A stretch of DNA of 64,000 nucleotides. Source: Bradyrhizobium xenonodulans (GTDB taxonomy: Bacteria > Pseudomonadota > Alphaproteobacteria > Rhizobiales > Xanthobacteraceae). The position numbers and the translations under genes were made by a program. How positions within the stretch are numbered: position 1 is the stretch's first letter; each line of letters begins with the position of its first letter. The notes below the pieces were generated by a model, which made no database searches, had not been told where the DNA came from, and saw only the letters and a program-made list of their open reading frames with translations. Shown here piece after piece: positions 54,314-61,760 of the stretch. The DNA is taken from the NCBI RefSeq assembly GCF_027594865.1, contig NZ_CP089391.1, positions 6,230,501 through 6,294,500 of the forward strand, in the 5' to 3' direction.

Positions 54314-54335
54314 GACCTGCGTTGCTTGACAGAGA

Positions 54336-54360
54336 AAGGGCGGCCACTCCGGCCGCCCTT
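54336..54360. terminator. Bidirectional hairpin terminator
   Basis: AAGGGCGGCC, a 5-base loop, then GGCCGCCCTT make a perfect 10-base stem between the convergent hydrolase and dienelactone hydrolase genes. The T/A tracts on each side are weak. Confidence 0.7.
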
Positions 54361-54371
54361 GATATTCAGCC

Positions 54372-55234
54372 TCAGCTCAACACGCCGTATTTCCTAAACC
54401 AGGCCTGCGCCTGCTTCCAGGCGTCTTCCGCGGCATCCTTGCGGTAGCTGCCGCGGTAATCGGCATGGAAGCCGTGCGGCGCTTCCGGATAGATCTTGAA
54501 TTCGGCCGTCTTCTCGTTCTGCTCGAGCGCCGCCTTCATCTGCTCGACCTGCGCCACGGGAATGCCGGTATCGGCACCGCCATAGAGGCCGAGCACCGGC
54601 GCCTTCATCTCAGGCGCAAGCTGCATCGGGCTCTTCGGCCACAGCGGATTGGCGGGGTCGACCATCGTGCCGTAGAAGGCAACACCGGCCTTGAGCATGC
54701 CGCTATGGGCGGCATATTCCCAGACGGTACGCCCGCCTCGGCAGAAGCCGATGATGCCGAGCTTCGCCGTATCGCCGCCCTGCGATCCCGCCCAGGCCAC
54801 GACCGCGTCGAGATCGGACAGCAGCTCGGCGTCCGGCTTGGCATTGACGATCGGCAGCAGGTCCTTGATGTCGGCGATCTTGGTCAGATCAGTGCCCTTG
54901 CGGAAGTAATAGTCGGGGGCGATCGCGAACGCGCCGAGCTTGGCAAGCCTCCGCGTCACATCCTTGATGTACTCATGCAGGCCGAAAATCTCCATCGCCA
55001 CGATGATCACCGGGCGAAATAAGCAGGCATCTCCTCGGAGCCGACCTTGATCCTGGCATCGCCGGCCTGGAGGCCGCTGCTGTCGGTCGCGATCGACTCG
55101 GCGCGGACCGGGCCGGCCGCAAGCGTGTAGCCGGCGGCGACGGCCGCGGTGGCGCTCATGAATCCGCGGCGCGAGACTGGGGCGACCTTGGTCAGCCCCA
55201 CGACGTCGGACGTCATGGTGGTTTCAATGCTCAT
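54372..55234 (-). pseudogene. Dienelactone hydrolase-family gene split after its Tat signal
   Basis: The upstream piece (55007-55234, 75 aa) has a Tat signal (APVSRRGFMSA) and stops at TGA right after EEMPAYFAR. The downstream piece (54372-55010, 212 aa) begins at a GTG overlapping that TGA and reads VIIVAMEIFGLHEY. It holds the full catalytic triad: Cys90 in GIIGFCRGGRT, Asp147 in YGGADTG and His179 in APHGFH. Homologues I recall have about ten residues (P..PV) between the two pieces, so a short out-of-frame deletion is likely. A cytoplasmic enzyme made by restart at GTGA remains possible. Confidence 0.75.
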
Positions 55235-55861
55235 CTATCCCATCCTTCCTGATGCCTGGCCCTGAATCCTTCAGGCGACGCATTCGCCGATAGTTGCCGG
55301 CCAAACGCAAATCACCAGCCTGCGAGCGCGCAGCTTTCAGGCTCGCCTCGACGATGGGGAAGGCCCGCACCGGCGACCGAATACAGCCTGTTCAGCGCAT
55401 GACCGAACGTATTGCGGATTTAACCGTCTGGCTGCGTTGCGCCGCAACATCCATTAACCGAAAAGCGTCGTTCTCTCGCCACCGTTTGCGCTGCCACGGG
55501 TTGCAGGCCCTCCGCCCGTTTCGCGCGATCCGAAACGTTCGCCGCAACAAACGGGTTCCGCAGTGGCCATCACGCCACATCATGTTGCGCAGGCGTGGCA
55601 CCTGATCGGAATTTCGCGCACCAGCCTCGGTCATTTGACTGAAATTTTCAGAAGAGTTGAGCCGTGCGATTTACTCGAACTTTCTTTGTGACGCTCTAGT
55701 TCCACTTCCGAAACTTCCATCTCCAGAACGGAGAAGCGTCTTCCAAGCGCGGTTAGTCGTCCTCTTCGAGCGAAGCATCACCTCACGGCTTCATTCCCGC
55801 CCGCCCAGATTGCGCGACCGAGAACCCAATTGAATAAAGCTTTATCCGATCCGGACTTGAG
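55235..55861. other. 627-base gene-free region
   Basis: No credible gene; short plus-strand frames at 55294-55605 lack a ribosome site and show no family likeness. The first part is ordinary GC-rich sequence and the last ~120 bases are more AT-rich. The only clear signal is the 12-base palindrome next to the MarR gene. Confidence 0.6.
55834..55845. promoter_or_regulatory. Operator candidate upstream of the MarR gene
   Basis: ATAAAGCTTTAT is a perfect 12-base palindrome ending 16 bases before the MarR start codon. MarR proteins often bind such sites to repress themselves, so autoregulation is plausible. No other gene is close enough to share it. Confidence 0.55.
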
Positions 55862-56440
55862 ATGATTTTAGCTCGCGAAGCGATTGAATTGTTGGGGCAG
55901 ATGGCCCGCATCCTGTGGTTCGAAGGCGCCAAGCATGGCCTGCGCGACCGCGAATGGATGGCGTTGCGCTTTCTCTCCCGCGCCAACCGTTTCTCGCGGA
56001 CGCCCTCGGCGCTCGCGAGCTATGTCGGCACCACGCGCGGCACCGCGTCCTTCATCATCGGCGAGCTCGAGCGGCTCGGATATCTGGAACGAAAGCGCTC
56101 CGCCACCGACAAGCGATCGGTGATGCTGAGCGTGACGCAGCAGGGCAAGAAGTTCCTGGTGCGCGACCCCATCAGCGTTCTCCTCGAGGCGATCGCCGTC
56201 CTCGACGACGAAGCCAAGATCCGCTTTCGCGACACGCTCCGGCACGTGCTCGATCAGGCGGACGCCGCCGAGCAGCGGCATCACACCGACGTTTGCAAGC
56301 GCTGCATCTTCCTGCGTGAAGACCGCACCGCGACGGACAGCAAGGCGACGGCCGAATTCAGTTGCCGTCTGTTCCGCGCGCCGATCGCGGAGGCGGAGAT
56401 CGATCTGCTATGCACCAGCTTCGAGCATCACCGCCAGTAA
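55862..56440 (+). CDS. MarR-family regulator with cysteine-rich C-terminus
   Basis: 192 residues. The winged helix is typical: DREWMALRFLSRANRFSRTP, VGTTRGTASFIIGELERLGY (recognition helix) and KRSATDKRSVMLSVTQQG (wing). The last ~50 residues add four cysteines: VCKRCIFLRED, EFSCRLFR and LLCTSF. The CxxC plus two Cys could bind a metal or sense redox state. It lies alone, with a palindrome just upstream. Confidence 0.88.
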   Translation: MILAREAIELLGQMARILWFEGAKHGLRDREWMALRFLSRANRFSRTPSALASYVGTTRGTASFIIGELERLGYLERKRSATDKRSVMLSVTQQGKKFLVRDPISVLLEAIAVLDDEAKIRFRDTLRHVLDQADAAEQRHHTDVCKRCIFLREDRTATDSKATAEFSCRLFRAPIAEAEIDLLCTSFEHHRQ

Positions 56441-56453
56441 CGGCAGTGCTCGA

Positions 56454-57386
56454 TCAGGGCGTCGCCTTGCGTGACGAATAGATGACACCCCCGCTGGACT
56501 CCACCACCAGACGGCCGTTCTCGTTCCTGATCTCCTCGATGCGGCCGAGGCCGGGCACCTGCTGTCCGAGCACGGCCTCGATGACGCCGTTCGGGCCTTG
56601 CAGGATGGCAATCCCCTCATAGGCCTGGCGGACCGACCAGCCCTTGACCGCCTTGCGCGGCGCCGAAGGAGGAACCGAACCCGTGATCTCGGGCGCGGCG
56701 ACCGAGGCCATCATCGGCATCGTCTGCGACGGCGGCTGCGCGGCAACGGTTGCCGGCGCCTGGGCCTGGGCTTGCGCCTGGGCGAGCTTGTCGAGCTTCA
56801 CCGTCGAGGACGAGCTCACGCGCTCGATCCGGTCGAGGTTTTCGGCGAACCTGCCGAAGCGGTCGTTGGTCGCCTTGCTCGACTGATCGACCGCGGTGCG
56901 CAGGCCGTCGAGATTTTCGGACACGCCGGACACCTGCTTGCGCAGCTGCGCGACGGTCTCGCGCAGGTTCCTGATCTCCGTATTGGCCGCAACGTTGCTC
57001 TGGGCGGGCTGCGTGGTGAGATAGGCGATGACGCCGGTGCAGGCGCACACCACCAGGATCGCGGCGACCGCCAACGTCGCGAGCGGCGCGACCCATGTCG
57101 GACGCGGCGGCGGCGGCTTGGCCACGATCACGGCGGGCTTGATCACGGTCGGCGTGGGCTTGGGTATCGCCATCTTGTCGAGGCGCGCCTTGGCGCGAAT
57201 ACGCTTCAACCCTTCGAGCGCTTCCTTCGCCAGAGTTTCGTCGTTCGCCGCAGCCGACACACGCTTTGTATTTGCAGCGGGCTTGGCCGTCCGCGTCGTG
57301 TTGGTATCGCGCGCTTCCGGAGCCGGCTTCGTCGCCGCAGAAACATCAGCGGCCACGTTGGGACGAGCTTGTCCATCGGACAACAT
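56454..57386 (-). CDS. Membrane-anchored protein of unknown function with coiled coil
   Basis: 310 residues. The N-terminal ~95 residues are Ala/Pro/Lys-rich and disordered. A single membrane segment (PLATLAVAAILVVCACTGVI) follows. After it, ~140-215 is a predicted coiled coil (LRETVAQLRKQVSGVSENLD), then Gln/Ala-rich linkers (AQAQAQAQA). The last ~70 residues look folded (GWSVRQAYEGIAILQGPNGV), ending near the stop. It is convergent with MarR. I do not recognise the family. Confidence 0.72.
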   Translation of the reverse strand: MLSDGQARPNVAADVSAATKPAPEARDTNTTRTAKPAANTKRVSAAANDETLAKEALEGLKRIRAKARLDKMAIPKPTPTVIKPAVIVAKPPPPRPTWVAPLATLAVAAILVVCACTGVIAYLTTQPAQSNVAANTEIRNLRETVAQLRKQVSGVSENLDGLRTAVDQSSKATNDRFGRFAENLDRIERVSSSSTVKLDKLAQAQAQAQAPATVAAQPPSQTMPMMASVAAPEITGSVPPSAPRKAVKGWSVRQAYEGIAILQGPNGVIEAVLGQQVPGLGRIEEIRNENGRLVVESSGGVIYSSRKATP

Positions 57387-58204
57387 GTGAAAATGCTCCG
57401 TTCGGTTCGATCTATCGAACAGTGAAGTTATTTGCCGAAGCTTGCCTGAAACGTGCGCATCGAAAAACTTTTCGTCACGTCAGATGCGACGTCGAATGAG
57501 TCGAGCGCGTCATGCACGTGTCGAAAGTGCGACTCGAAAGACACACACTCGCCAAGATTTCGCCAAGCTGGAGTCGCCTCGCCACACATGAGTCGAATTG
57601 TCGCACATGGGAACACGAGTAGACGAGTCAATCCGGGGTTGAAAACCCCTCCATACACCTCACCGGCAACACCGCCCAAAATAGCTGTGATTATACGGGG
57701 ATGCGGAACTTTAGAACCGCCACGGTGCAAAACTAGTTCGAATTTCAAACCAACTGATGCGGCTGGATATACAAAGAAACAATCCGAAACCAATCAACAG
57801 CATCAAGCACACGTAGCAATCGCTTTGCTGCGCACGCTTGATCGGAAATCGGCAATTGTTACGGTCCTACTCAAGTGATTCTCGCCAGTTGGCGAGGAGA
57901 TCGACAAAGTTCAGGTGCGTTCGGACGCGATAAGCAACTTGGCGCAACTATTCTAGGTCGTTTCTCGATCCGCTCCGCGAGGTGATCCGTAAGACACCCG
58001 CCGAGCCTCACGCAGTAAGCGTTCAGTATCGAGTCGAAGTAGCAGGCCCGCACAGGTGGGCACTGAATGCGTAGGGCTGCCCGCGAATATCGAAACCATA
58101 ACAACGGTTCGCGGGATGGAATGTCGTCAAACAGCATCGTTGCCGCGCCGGGCATCACAATAAACATCCGGCCGCAACAAGTGCGAAACAGGGGCGAAAG
58201 ACTG
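57387..58204. other. 818-base gene-free leader of ftcR, rich in GANTC sites
   Basis: No credible gene: the 121-residue frame at 57428-57793 (minus) lacks family likeness and a good start. AT content is higher than the neighbours. GANTC sites (recognised by the CcrM methylase in alphaproteobacteria) lie at 57498, 57531, 57571, 57590, 57625, 57878 and 58031. Small hairpins are GGGGTTGAAAACCCC (57635-57649) and CTCGCCA/TGGCGAG (57882-57897). Confidence 0.6.
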
Positions 58205-58975
58205 ATGTATATTATCGTTGATGATCGCGAGAGCGTCACGAACAGCTACGTTGGAGGGCTCGTTCGCGAAGGTGTATCGTCGATCGGGTTCTCCTCCGGA
58301 GAATTCTGGGACTGGATGCAATCTGCGAGTGAATCGGATCTGGCAGCGGTCGACGCCTTCCTCCTCGGGGATTGCGATGCCCGCGGAAGCCTGCCGCGGG
58401 CGATGCGCAAGCGTTCCTCGGCTCCCATCATCGCCATGAGCGGCCAGAAGATGCTCAAGAACACGCTCGAGCTGTTCGAATCGGGTGTCGACGACGTCGT
58501 GCACGTGCCGATTCACCTGCGTGAAATCCTCGCCCGAACGGCCGCGATCGCGCGCCGCCGGGTGGGCGAGCTGCCGAGACCCTGCGAGACCAGGATCCAG
58601 GTCTTCTTCAACGGACGTGACCCCGAGATCGCGGGCCACGCCCTCACCCTGCCCCGCCGCGAGCTGCGCATTCTCGAATATATGGTCAGCAATCACGGCA
58701 AGTGGATCACCAAGACGCAGATCTTCAACGCGGTCTACGGCATCTTCGAATCGACCTTCGACGAGAGCGTGATCGAGAGCCACGTCAGCAAGCTGCGCAA
58801 GAAACTCCGCGACCGCCTCGGCTTCGATGCGATCGTGGCCCGGCGCTACGTCGGATACCGCCTCAACATCCCGGCCGGCGAGACCATCGACGTGCCGATG
58901 CAGGAACTCGGCGAGGTCGGCATCCTCCTGAACAGGGCGCATGCCGCCCCGGCGGCGTACCCGGCCGGAAACTGA
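58205..58975 (+). CDS. ftcR: Flagellar two-component-type regulator FtcR/LafR
   Basis: 256 residues from ATG at 58205; an in-frame upstream ATG adds 46 residues unlike the family. An atypical receiver domain (residues 1-115) has Asp6/Asp7 (YIIVDDRE) and Asp56 in LLGDCDA near the acceptor position, but lacks the conserved Lys (Val101 in VHVPIHL). An OmpR-type winged helix follows (LPRRELRILEYMVSNHG, SVIESHVSKLRKKLRDRLG). FtcR is the master regulator of Brucella flagella and LafR its counterpart for lateral flagella in Bradyrhizobium. It faces the convergent flagellar operon. Confidence 0.9.
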   Translation: MYIIVDDRESVTNSYVGGLVREGVSSIGFSSGEFWDWMQSASESDLAAVDAFLLGDCDARGSLPRAMRKRSSAPIIAMSGQKMLKNTLELFESGVDDVVHVPIHLREILARTAAIARRRVGELPRPCETRIQVFFNGRDPEIAGHALTLPRRELRILEYMVSNHGKWITKTQIFNAVYGIFESTFDESVIESHVSKLRKKLRDRLGFDAIVARRYVGYRLNIPAGETIDVPMQELGEVGILLNRAHAAPAAYPAGN

Positions 58976-59002
58976 CACGGCAGGACACCGCCACGAAACC
59001 GA

Positions 59003-59040
59003 CAACGGCCTCTGCGAAGCATCCTTCGCAGAGGCCGTTG
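59003..59040. terminator. Long hairpin terminator after ftcR
   Basis: CAACGGCCTCTGCGAAG and its exact complement are separated by a 4-base loop, giving a perfect 17-base stem. It lies between convergent ftcR and the flagellar operon. T-runs are weak on both sides, so it may act by stabilising RNA ends as well as by ending transcription. Confidence 0.75.
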
Positions 59041-59099
59041 CACTTTCAGTGGCAGGAATGGCGGAACAGAGGCCTCGCGACGCAGGCGCCGCGATATGC

Positions 59100-59558
59100 T
59101 TACGGCTTCTGCTGGAATTCTTCCTTTGAAACGTAGTTGAAGTCCTCGACCAGAACGTCCTGGACGATCTCGGCCTGCATCCGCTCGTTGACGCGCTGCT
59201 TGATGGCCGTCGTGAGAATGGAGAGGTCGTAGCGGGCTAGCTTCCTGAAATCGAGGCGGTCGTCGGCATAGATCCTGCGGAAGGCCTCGTCGACCACGAA
59301 CGGCTCCGGCGGGACGTTGAGCTGGTGCATGGTCCGCGCCTCGACCGTGTAGACGAAGCGCGCCACGATGTAGCCCTGCACGCTGCCGCCCTCGACCATG
59401 GGCACGCTCAGCGCCCGCGTCTTCTGGTATTGCAGCCCGTCGAGATATTCGTCCTTCGCCGGCAACAGGCTGCCGTTTTCCTTCCAATAGGCCACGGCAT
59501 AGCTCGTGCCTGCGGTGAGGATGCATACCCAGAGCCCGGCCAGCACGAGTCTGATCAT
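59100..59558 (-). CDS. Flagellar-operon protein of unknown function with one membrane helix
   Basis: 152 residues: a short N-terminal membrane segment (MIRLVLAGLWVCILTAGTSY) and a ~125-residue soluble domain with VQGYIVARFVYTVEARTMHQ, AFRRIYADDRLDFRK and VNERMQAEIVQDVLVEDFNY. Size, single anchor and a C-terminal segment of this kind recall FliL, a basal-body protein that tunes the motor. Identity is too weak for the name. It is the last gene of the flagellar operon and overlaps the FlgN-like gene by ATGA. Confidence 0.75.
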   Translation of the reverse strand: MIRLVLAGLWVCILTAGTSYAVAYWKENGSLLPAKDEYLDGLQYQKTRALSVPMVEGGSVQGYIVARFVYTVEARTMHQLNVPPEPFVVDEAFRRIYADDRLDFRKLARYDLSILTTAIKQRVNERMQAEIVQDVLVEDFNYVSKEEFQQKP

Positions 59559-60064
59559 TTTCCGTCCTGTGTTGTGCGGCCGGTATAGGTGCCGTCCGAC
59601 TCGGCGTCCTTGATCGCCTTGACGATGATGGTCGCAACCTCGCGCACCGCATCGTAATGCATTTCGAGGAGGGAACGGTTTCGCTCGAGCTTCTCGCGCA
59701 ACCGCTGGATCTCCTCGGTGATCTCGACCTCGGCGCCGAGATGCATCCGTGCCCGCATCAGGCGGACAAATTCGAGCATGCTCCGGCTCTTCCGGGCGCT
59801 GAAATCGTCGAAATCGATCTTCTTGCCCGTCGCGAGCGCGACCGTCTCTTCCTCGACGATGGTCTCGAGCCGGCGGATCGCAGACATCAGACCGCGCACC
59901 TCGTCCGGTCTCGCCGCGTCACCCCCGTCGGTCACCACGTCACTTCCGGCAATCGGCAGAAGCACGGGCAACAGCGCATTGCCTGCTGCTTCCGTCGTCA
60001 TCGCCTCGGTGTCCACGGCCGGCTGCTCCATCACCAGGGCCGCCGCGCCTTCTTGTGCCTGCAT
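59555..60064 (-). CDS. FlgN-like flagellar export chaperone candidate
   Basis: 169 residues from ATG at 60064. The second half is helical: IRRLETIVEEETVALATGK, FDDFSARKSRSMLEFVRLMR and LERNRSLLEMHYDAVREVA. It is the layout of FlgN, which chaperones hook-associated proteins FlgK and FlgL: E-rich first helix, K/S in the middle, N.xLL near the end. The first ~60 residues are Ala-rich and poorly ordered. It overlaps the next gene by ATGA and lies 39 bases after the FlgJ-like gene. Confidence 0.62.
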   Translation of the reverse strand: MQAQEGAAALVMEQPAVDTEAMTTEAAGNALLPVLLPIAGSDVVTDGGDAARPDEVRGLMSAIRRLETIVEEETVALATGKKIDFDDFSARKSRSMLEFVRLMRARMHLGAEVEITEEIQRLREKLERNRSLLEMHYDAVREVATIIVKAIKDAESDGTYTGRTTQDGK

Positions 60065-60103
60065 AGGAAATTCACTCCTCAACTTCTGTCACCCGTTCCC
60101 GGA

Positions 60104-60586
60104 TCATGATCCGGCCTTCTCCGTAGCCTCAGGCCCCGCCGAACGCGCAGCGGCGAGTTGCTTGGCAATGCCGATGCCCTTGCCCTTGGCGAGCTGAGCG
60201 CCGAGCTGCTCCGCCAGCATCGACTTCCAGACGCCGCCGGCCGTGCCCTTGCCGAAGACTTCCTCCGACTCCTTCGGCAACATCGTCTCGACGAAGGTCT
60301 GGAGAATGAACGCCTCGAACTTCCGGTACACCTCGCCGGATGCGGGCGCCTTGATCACCTGCACCGGCGCCCCGTTCACCGCAGTCGACTGCGGCTCGGT
60401 CGCCTTCGCCGTGGATTGATCGACAGCCGCCGCCCTGGCCTTGCCGACCTCAGCGTCCATCGTCGCGGCGAAATCGGCCTCCGACGATTTCAGTGCATCG
60501 AGCTTCGCCGTCGCCGCGCGCTGCGTCACGGGGTCGGCCGCCTCGAGGACGTCGAGAACGAGGTCGGGTGTCGCTGTCACGATCAT
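60104..60586 (-). CDS. flgJ: FlgJ-type rod-binding protein
   Basis: 160 residues from ATG at 60586, overlapping the FliJ-like stop (ATGA). The C-terminal half (YRKFEAFILQTFVETMLPK, GTAGGVWKSMLAEQLGAQLA, GKGIGIAKQL) is the FlgJ rod-binding domain. The muramidase domain of enterobacterial FlgJ is absent, as is usual in rhizobia. It helps assemble the rod through the peptidoglycan. Confidence 0.82.
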   Translation of the reverse strand: MIVTATPDLVLDVLEAADPVTQRAATAKLDALKSSEADFAATMDAEVGKARAAAVDQSTAKATEPQSTAVNGAPVQVIKAPASGEVYRKFEAFILQTFVETMLPKESEEVFGKGTAGGVWKSMLAEQLGAQLAKGKGIGIAKQLAAARSAGPEATEKAGS

Positions 60587-61002
60587 GGCTTGTTCCGGTT
60601 GGCTGGCCGTGGCGTCCACTCGCGCACGGCGGGGCTTATTCCCGTCATCTCCTCGAGCGCGCGTGCTTCCGCGTCGCGAAGCTTGTCTGCGAGCGCGGCC
60701 TTGGCGACCTGTTCGAGCTGCTTTACGCGGCGGGTCTCCGAGCGGACCTGGTCGAGCTGCTGGGTGGCCTGCGCCTGGACCGCGCGCGCGCCGACGCTCG
60801 CCCTGTTCAGGCGCCGCGCGATCGAGTCGCTCGACGAGCCCGCCGGCGGCTTGCCCTCGTTCAGGGCTCCGACCAGCCATTCCTGCTCGTCCTGCAAGCT
60901 GCGCTCCTGCTGCCGCAGATGCGCAAGCTGCCATTCGGACAGCCGGAGCTGGAGCTTCACCAGCGAGACCATCCGGCCGAGCTTGTCCGCGCGCGACGCC
61001 AT
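60583..61002 (-). CDS. FliJ-like coiled-coil flagellar protein
   Basis: 139 residues from ATG at 61002, with GGAG 8 bases upstream. It is almost entirely helical, with heptads (LVKLQLRLSEWQLAHLRQQ, LEQVAKAALADKLRDAEAR), as in FliJ, the escort/activation protein of the flagellar export ATPase. Family likeness is by size, coiled coil and position between fliR and flgJ only. A longer upstream frame runs through fliR and is not used. Confidence 0.65.
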   Translation of the reverse strand: MASRADKLGRMVSLVKLQLRLSEWQLAHLRQQERSLQDEQEWLVGALNEGKPPAGSSSDSIARRLNRASVGARAVQAQATQQLDQVRSETRRVKQLEQVAKAALADKLRDAEARALEEMTGISPAVREWTPRPANRNKP

Positions 61003-61007
61003 GCCGG

Positions 61008-61760
61008 TCACTCCGCCAGCCACGACGAGACGCCGAGCATGAACTGCGTCAGGAGCTCGTCGCTGGTGAGGTAGAGCAACAGGAAGCCGCCGAACAGCAC
61101 GAAGGGCACCGAGATGAAATAGACCGGAATCGCCGGCGTCAGCTTGTTGATCAGCCCGACAGCAAAATTGACGATGACCGAATAGACGATGAAGGGGCTC
61201 GTGATCCGCAGTGTCAGCACGAACGCCTCCGACAGGCGGCTGACGAGCTGCTCGAGCGCCATGCCACCGCCGATCCTGTTGCCGGGCTGCCATACGTCGT
61301 AGGAATTCATCAGCCCGCGCAGGACCTGCCAGTGCTGGTCGGTCATGAAGAACAGCGTGGTGACGGCCGCCATGATCAGCGGCACCAGCGCCGGCGCCGG
61401 ATCGGTGTCGCCGACTGGCGTGCCCGGGATGTTGCTGAGGCCAATCGCGCTCGCCATCACGGTCGCCATGGTCTGGAGCGCGAGGAAGAACACGCGCCCG
61501 CCGAGCCCGATGACGCTGCCGACCAGGAGCTCGGAGCAGATCAGGAGCGCCAGCGTCAGCGGCGCGGCATTGTCGGTGAGAGGCTTCAGGACTGCGATCA
61601 GGATCGGCGTCAGCGCAAACGTCGTGACGAGCGCGACGAACAGGCGGACCTGGGCCGGAACGTTGACGCTGGAATAGCCGGGTACGAGCATCAGGCAGGC
61701 GCCGATGCGGCAGAACACGATGAACGTGACCAGCACGCTGTCGGCGAGGCCGCTGATCAC
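61008..61760 (-). CDS. fliR: Flagellar type III export membrane protein FliR
   Basis: 250 residues with six or so membrane segments and typical FliR pieces: [19 protein letters not shown] near the N-terminus, [18 protein letters not shown] and [20 protein letters not shown]. It is part of the FliPQR export gate in the inner membrane. Its ATG overlaps the flhA stop (ATGA 61757-61760), and the FliJ-like gene starts just after its end. Confidence 0.93.
   Translation of the reverse strand: MISGLADSVLVTFIVFCRIGACLMLVPGYSSVNVPAQVRLFVALVTTFALTPILIAVLKPLTDNAAPLTLALLICSELLVGSVIGLGGRVFFLALQTMATVMASAIGLSNIPGTPVGDTDPAPALVPLIMAAVTTLFFMTDQHWQVLRGLMNSYDVWQPGNRIGGGMALEQLVSRLSEAFVLTLRITSPFIVYSVIVNFAVGLINKLTPAIPVYFISVPFVLFGGFLLLYLTSDELLTQFMLGVSSWLAE

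Noticed and set aside
55294..55605. Possible 103-residue gene in the gap before MarR
   Set aside because: No ribosome site, no family likeness and Arg-rich composition throughout; treated as non-coding.
57428..57793. Possible 121-residue minus-strand gene in the ftcR leader
   Set aside because: No convincing start site, composition unlike neighbours and no recognisable motif; it overlaps the GANTC cluster.
58067..58204. Forty-six-codon N-terminal extension of ftcR
   Set aside because: Receiver domains of this family begin at the MYIIVDDRE strand; the extension has no likeness and lies in the leader.
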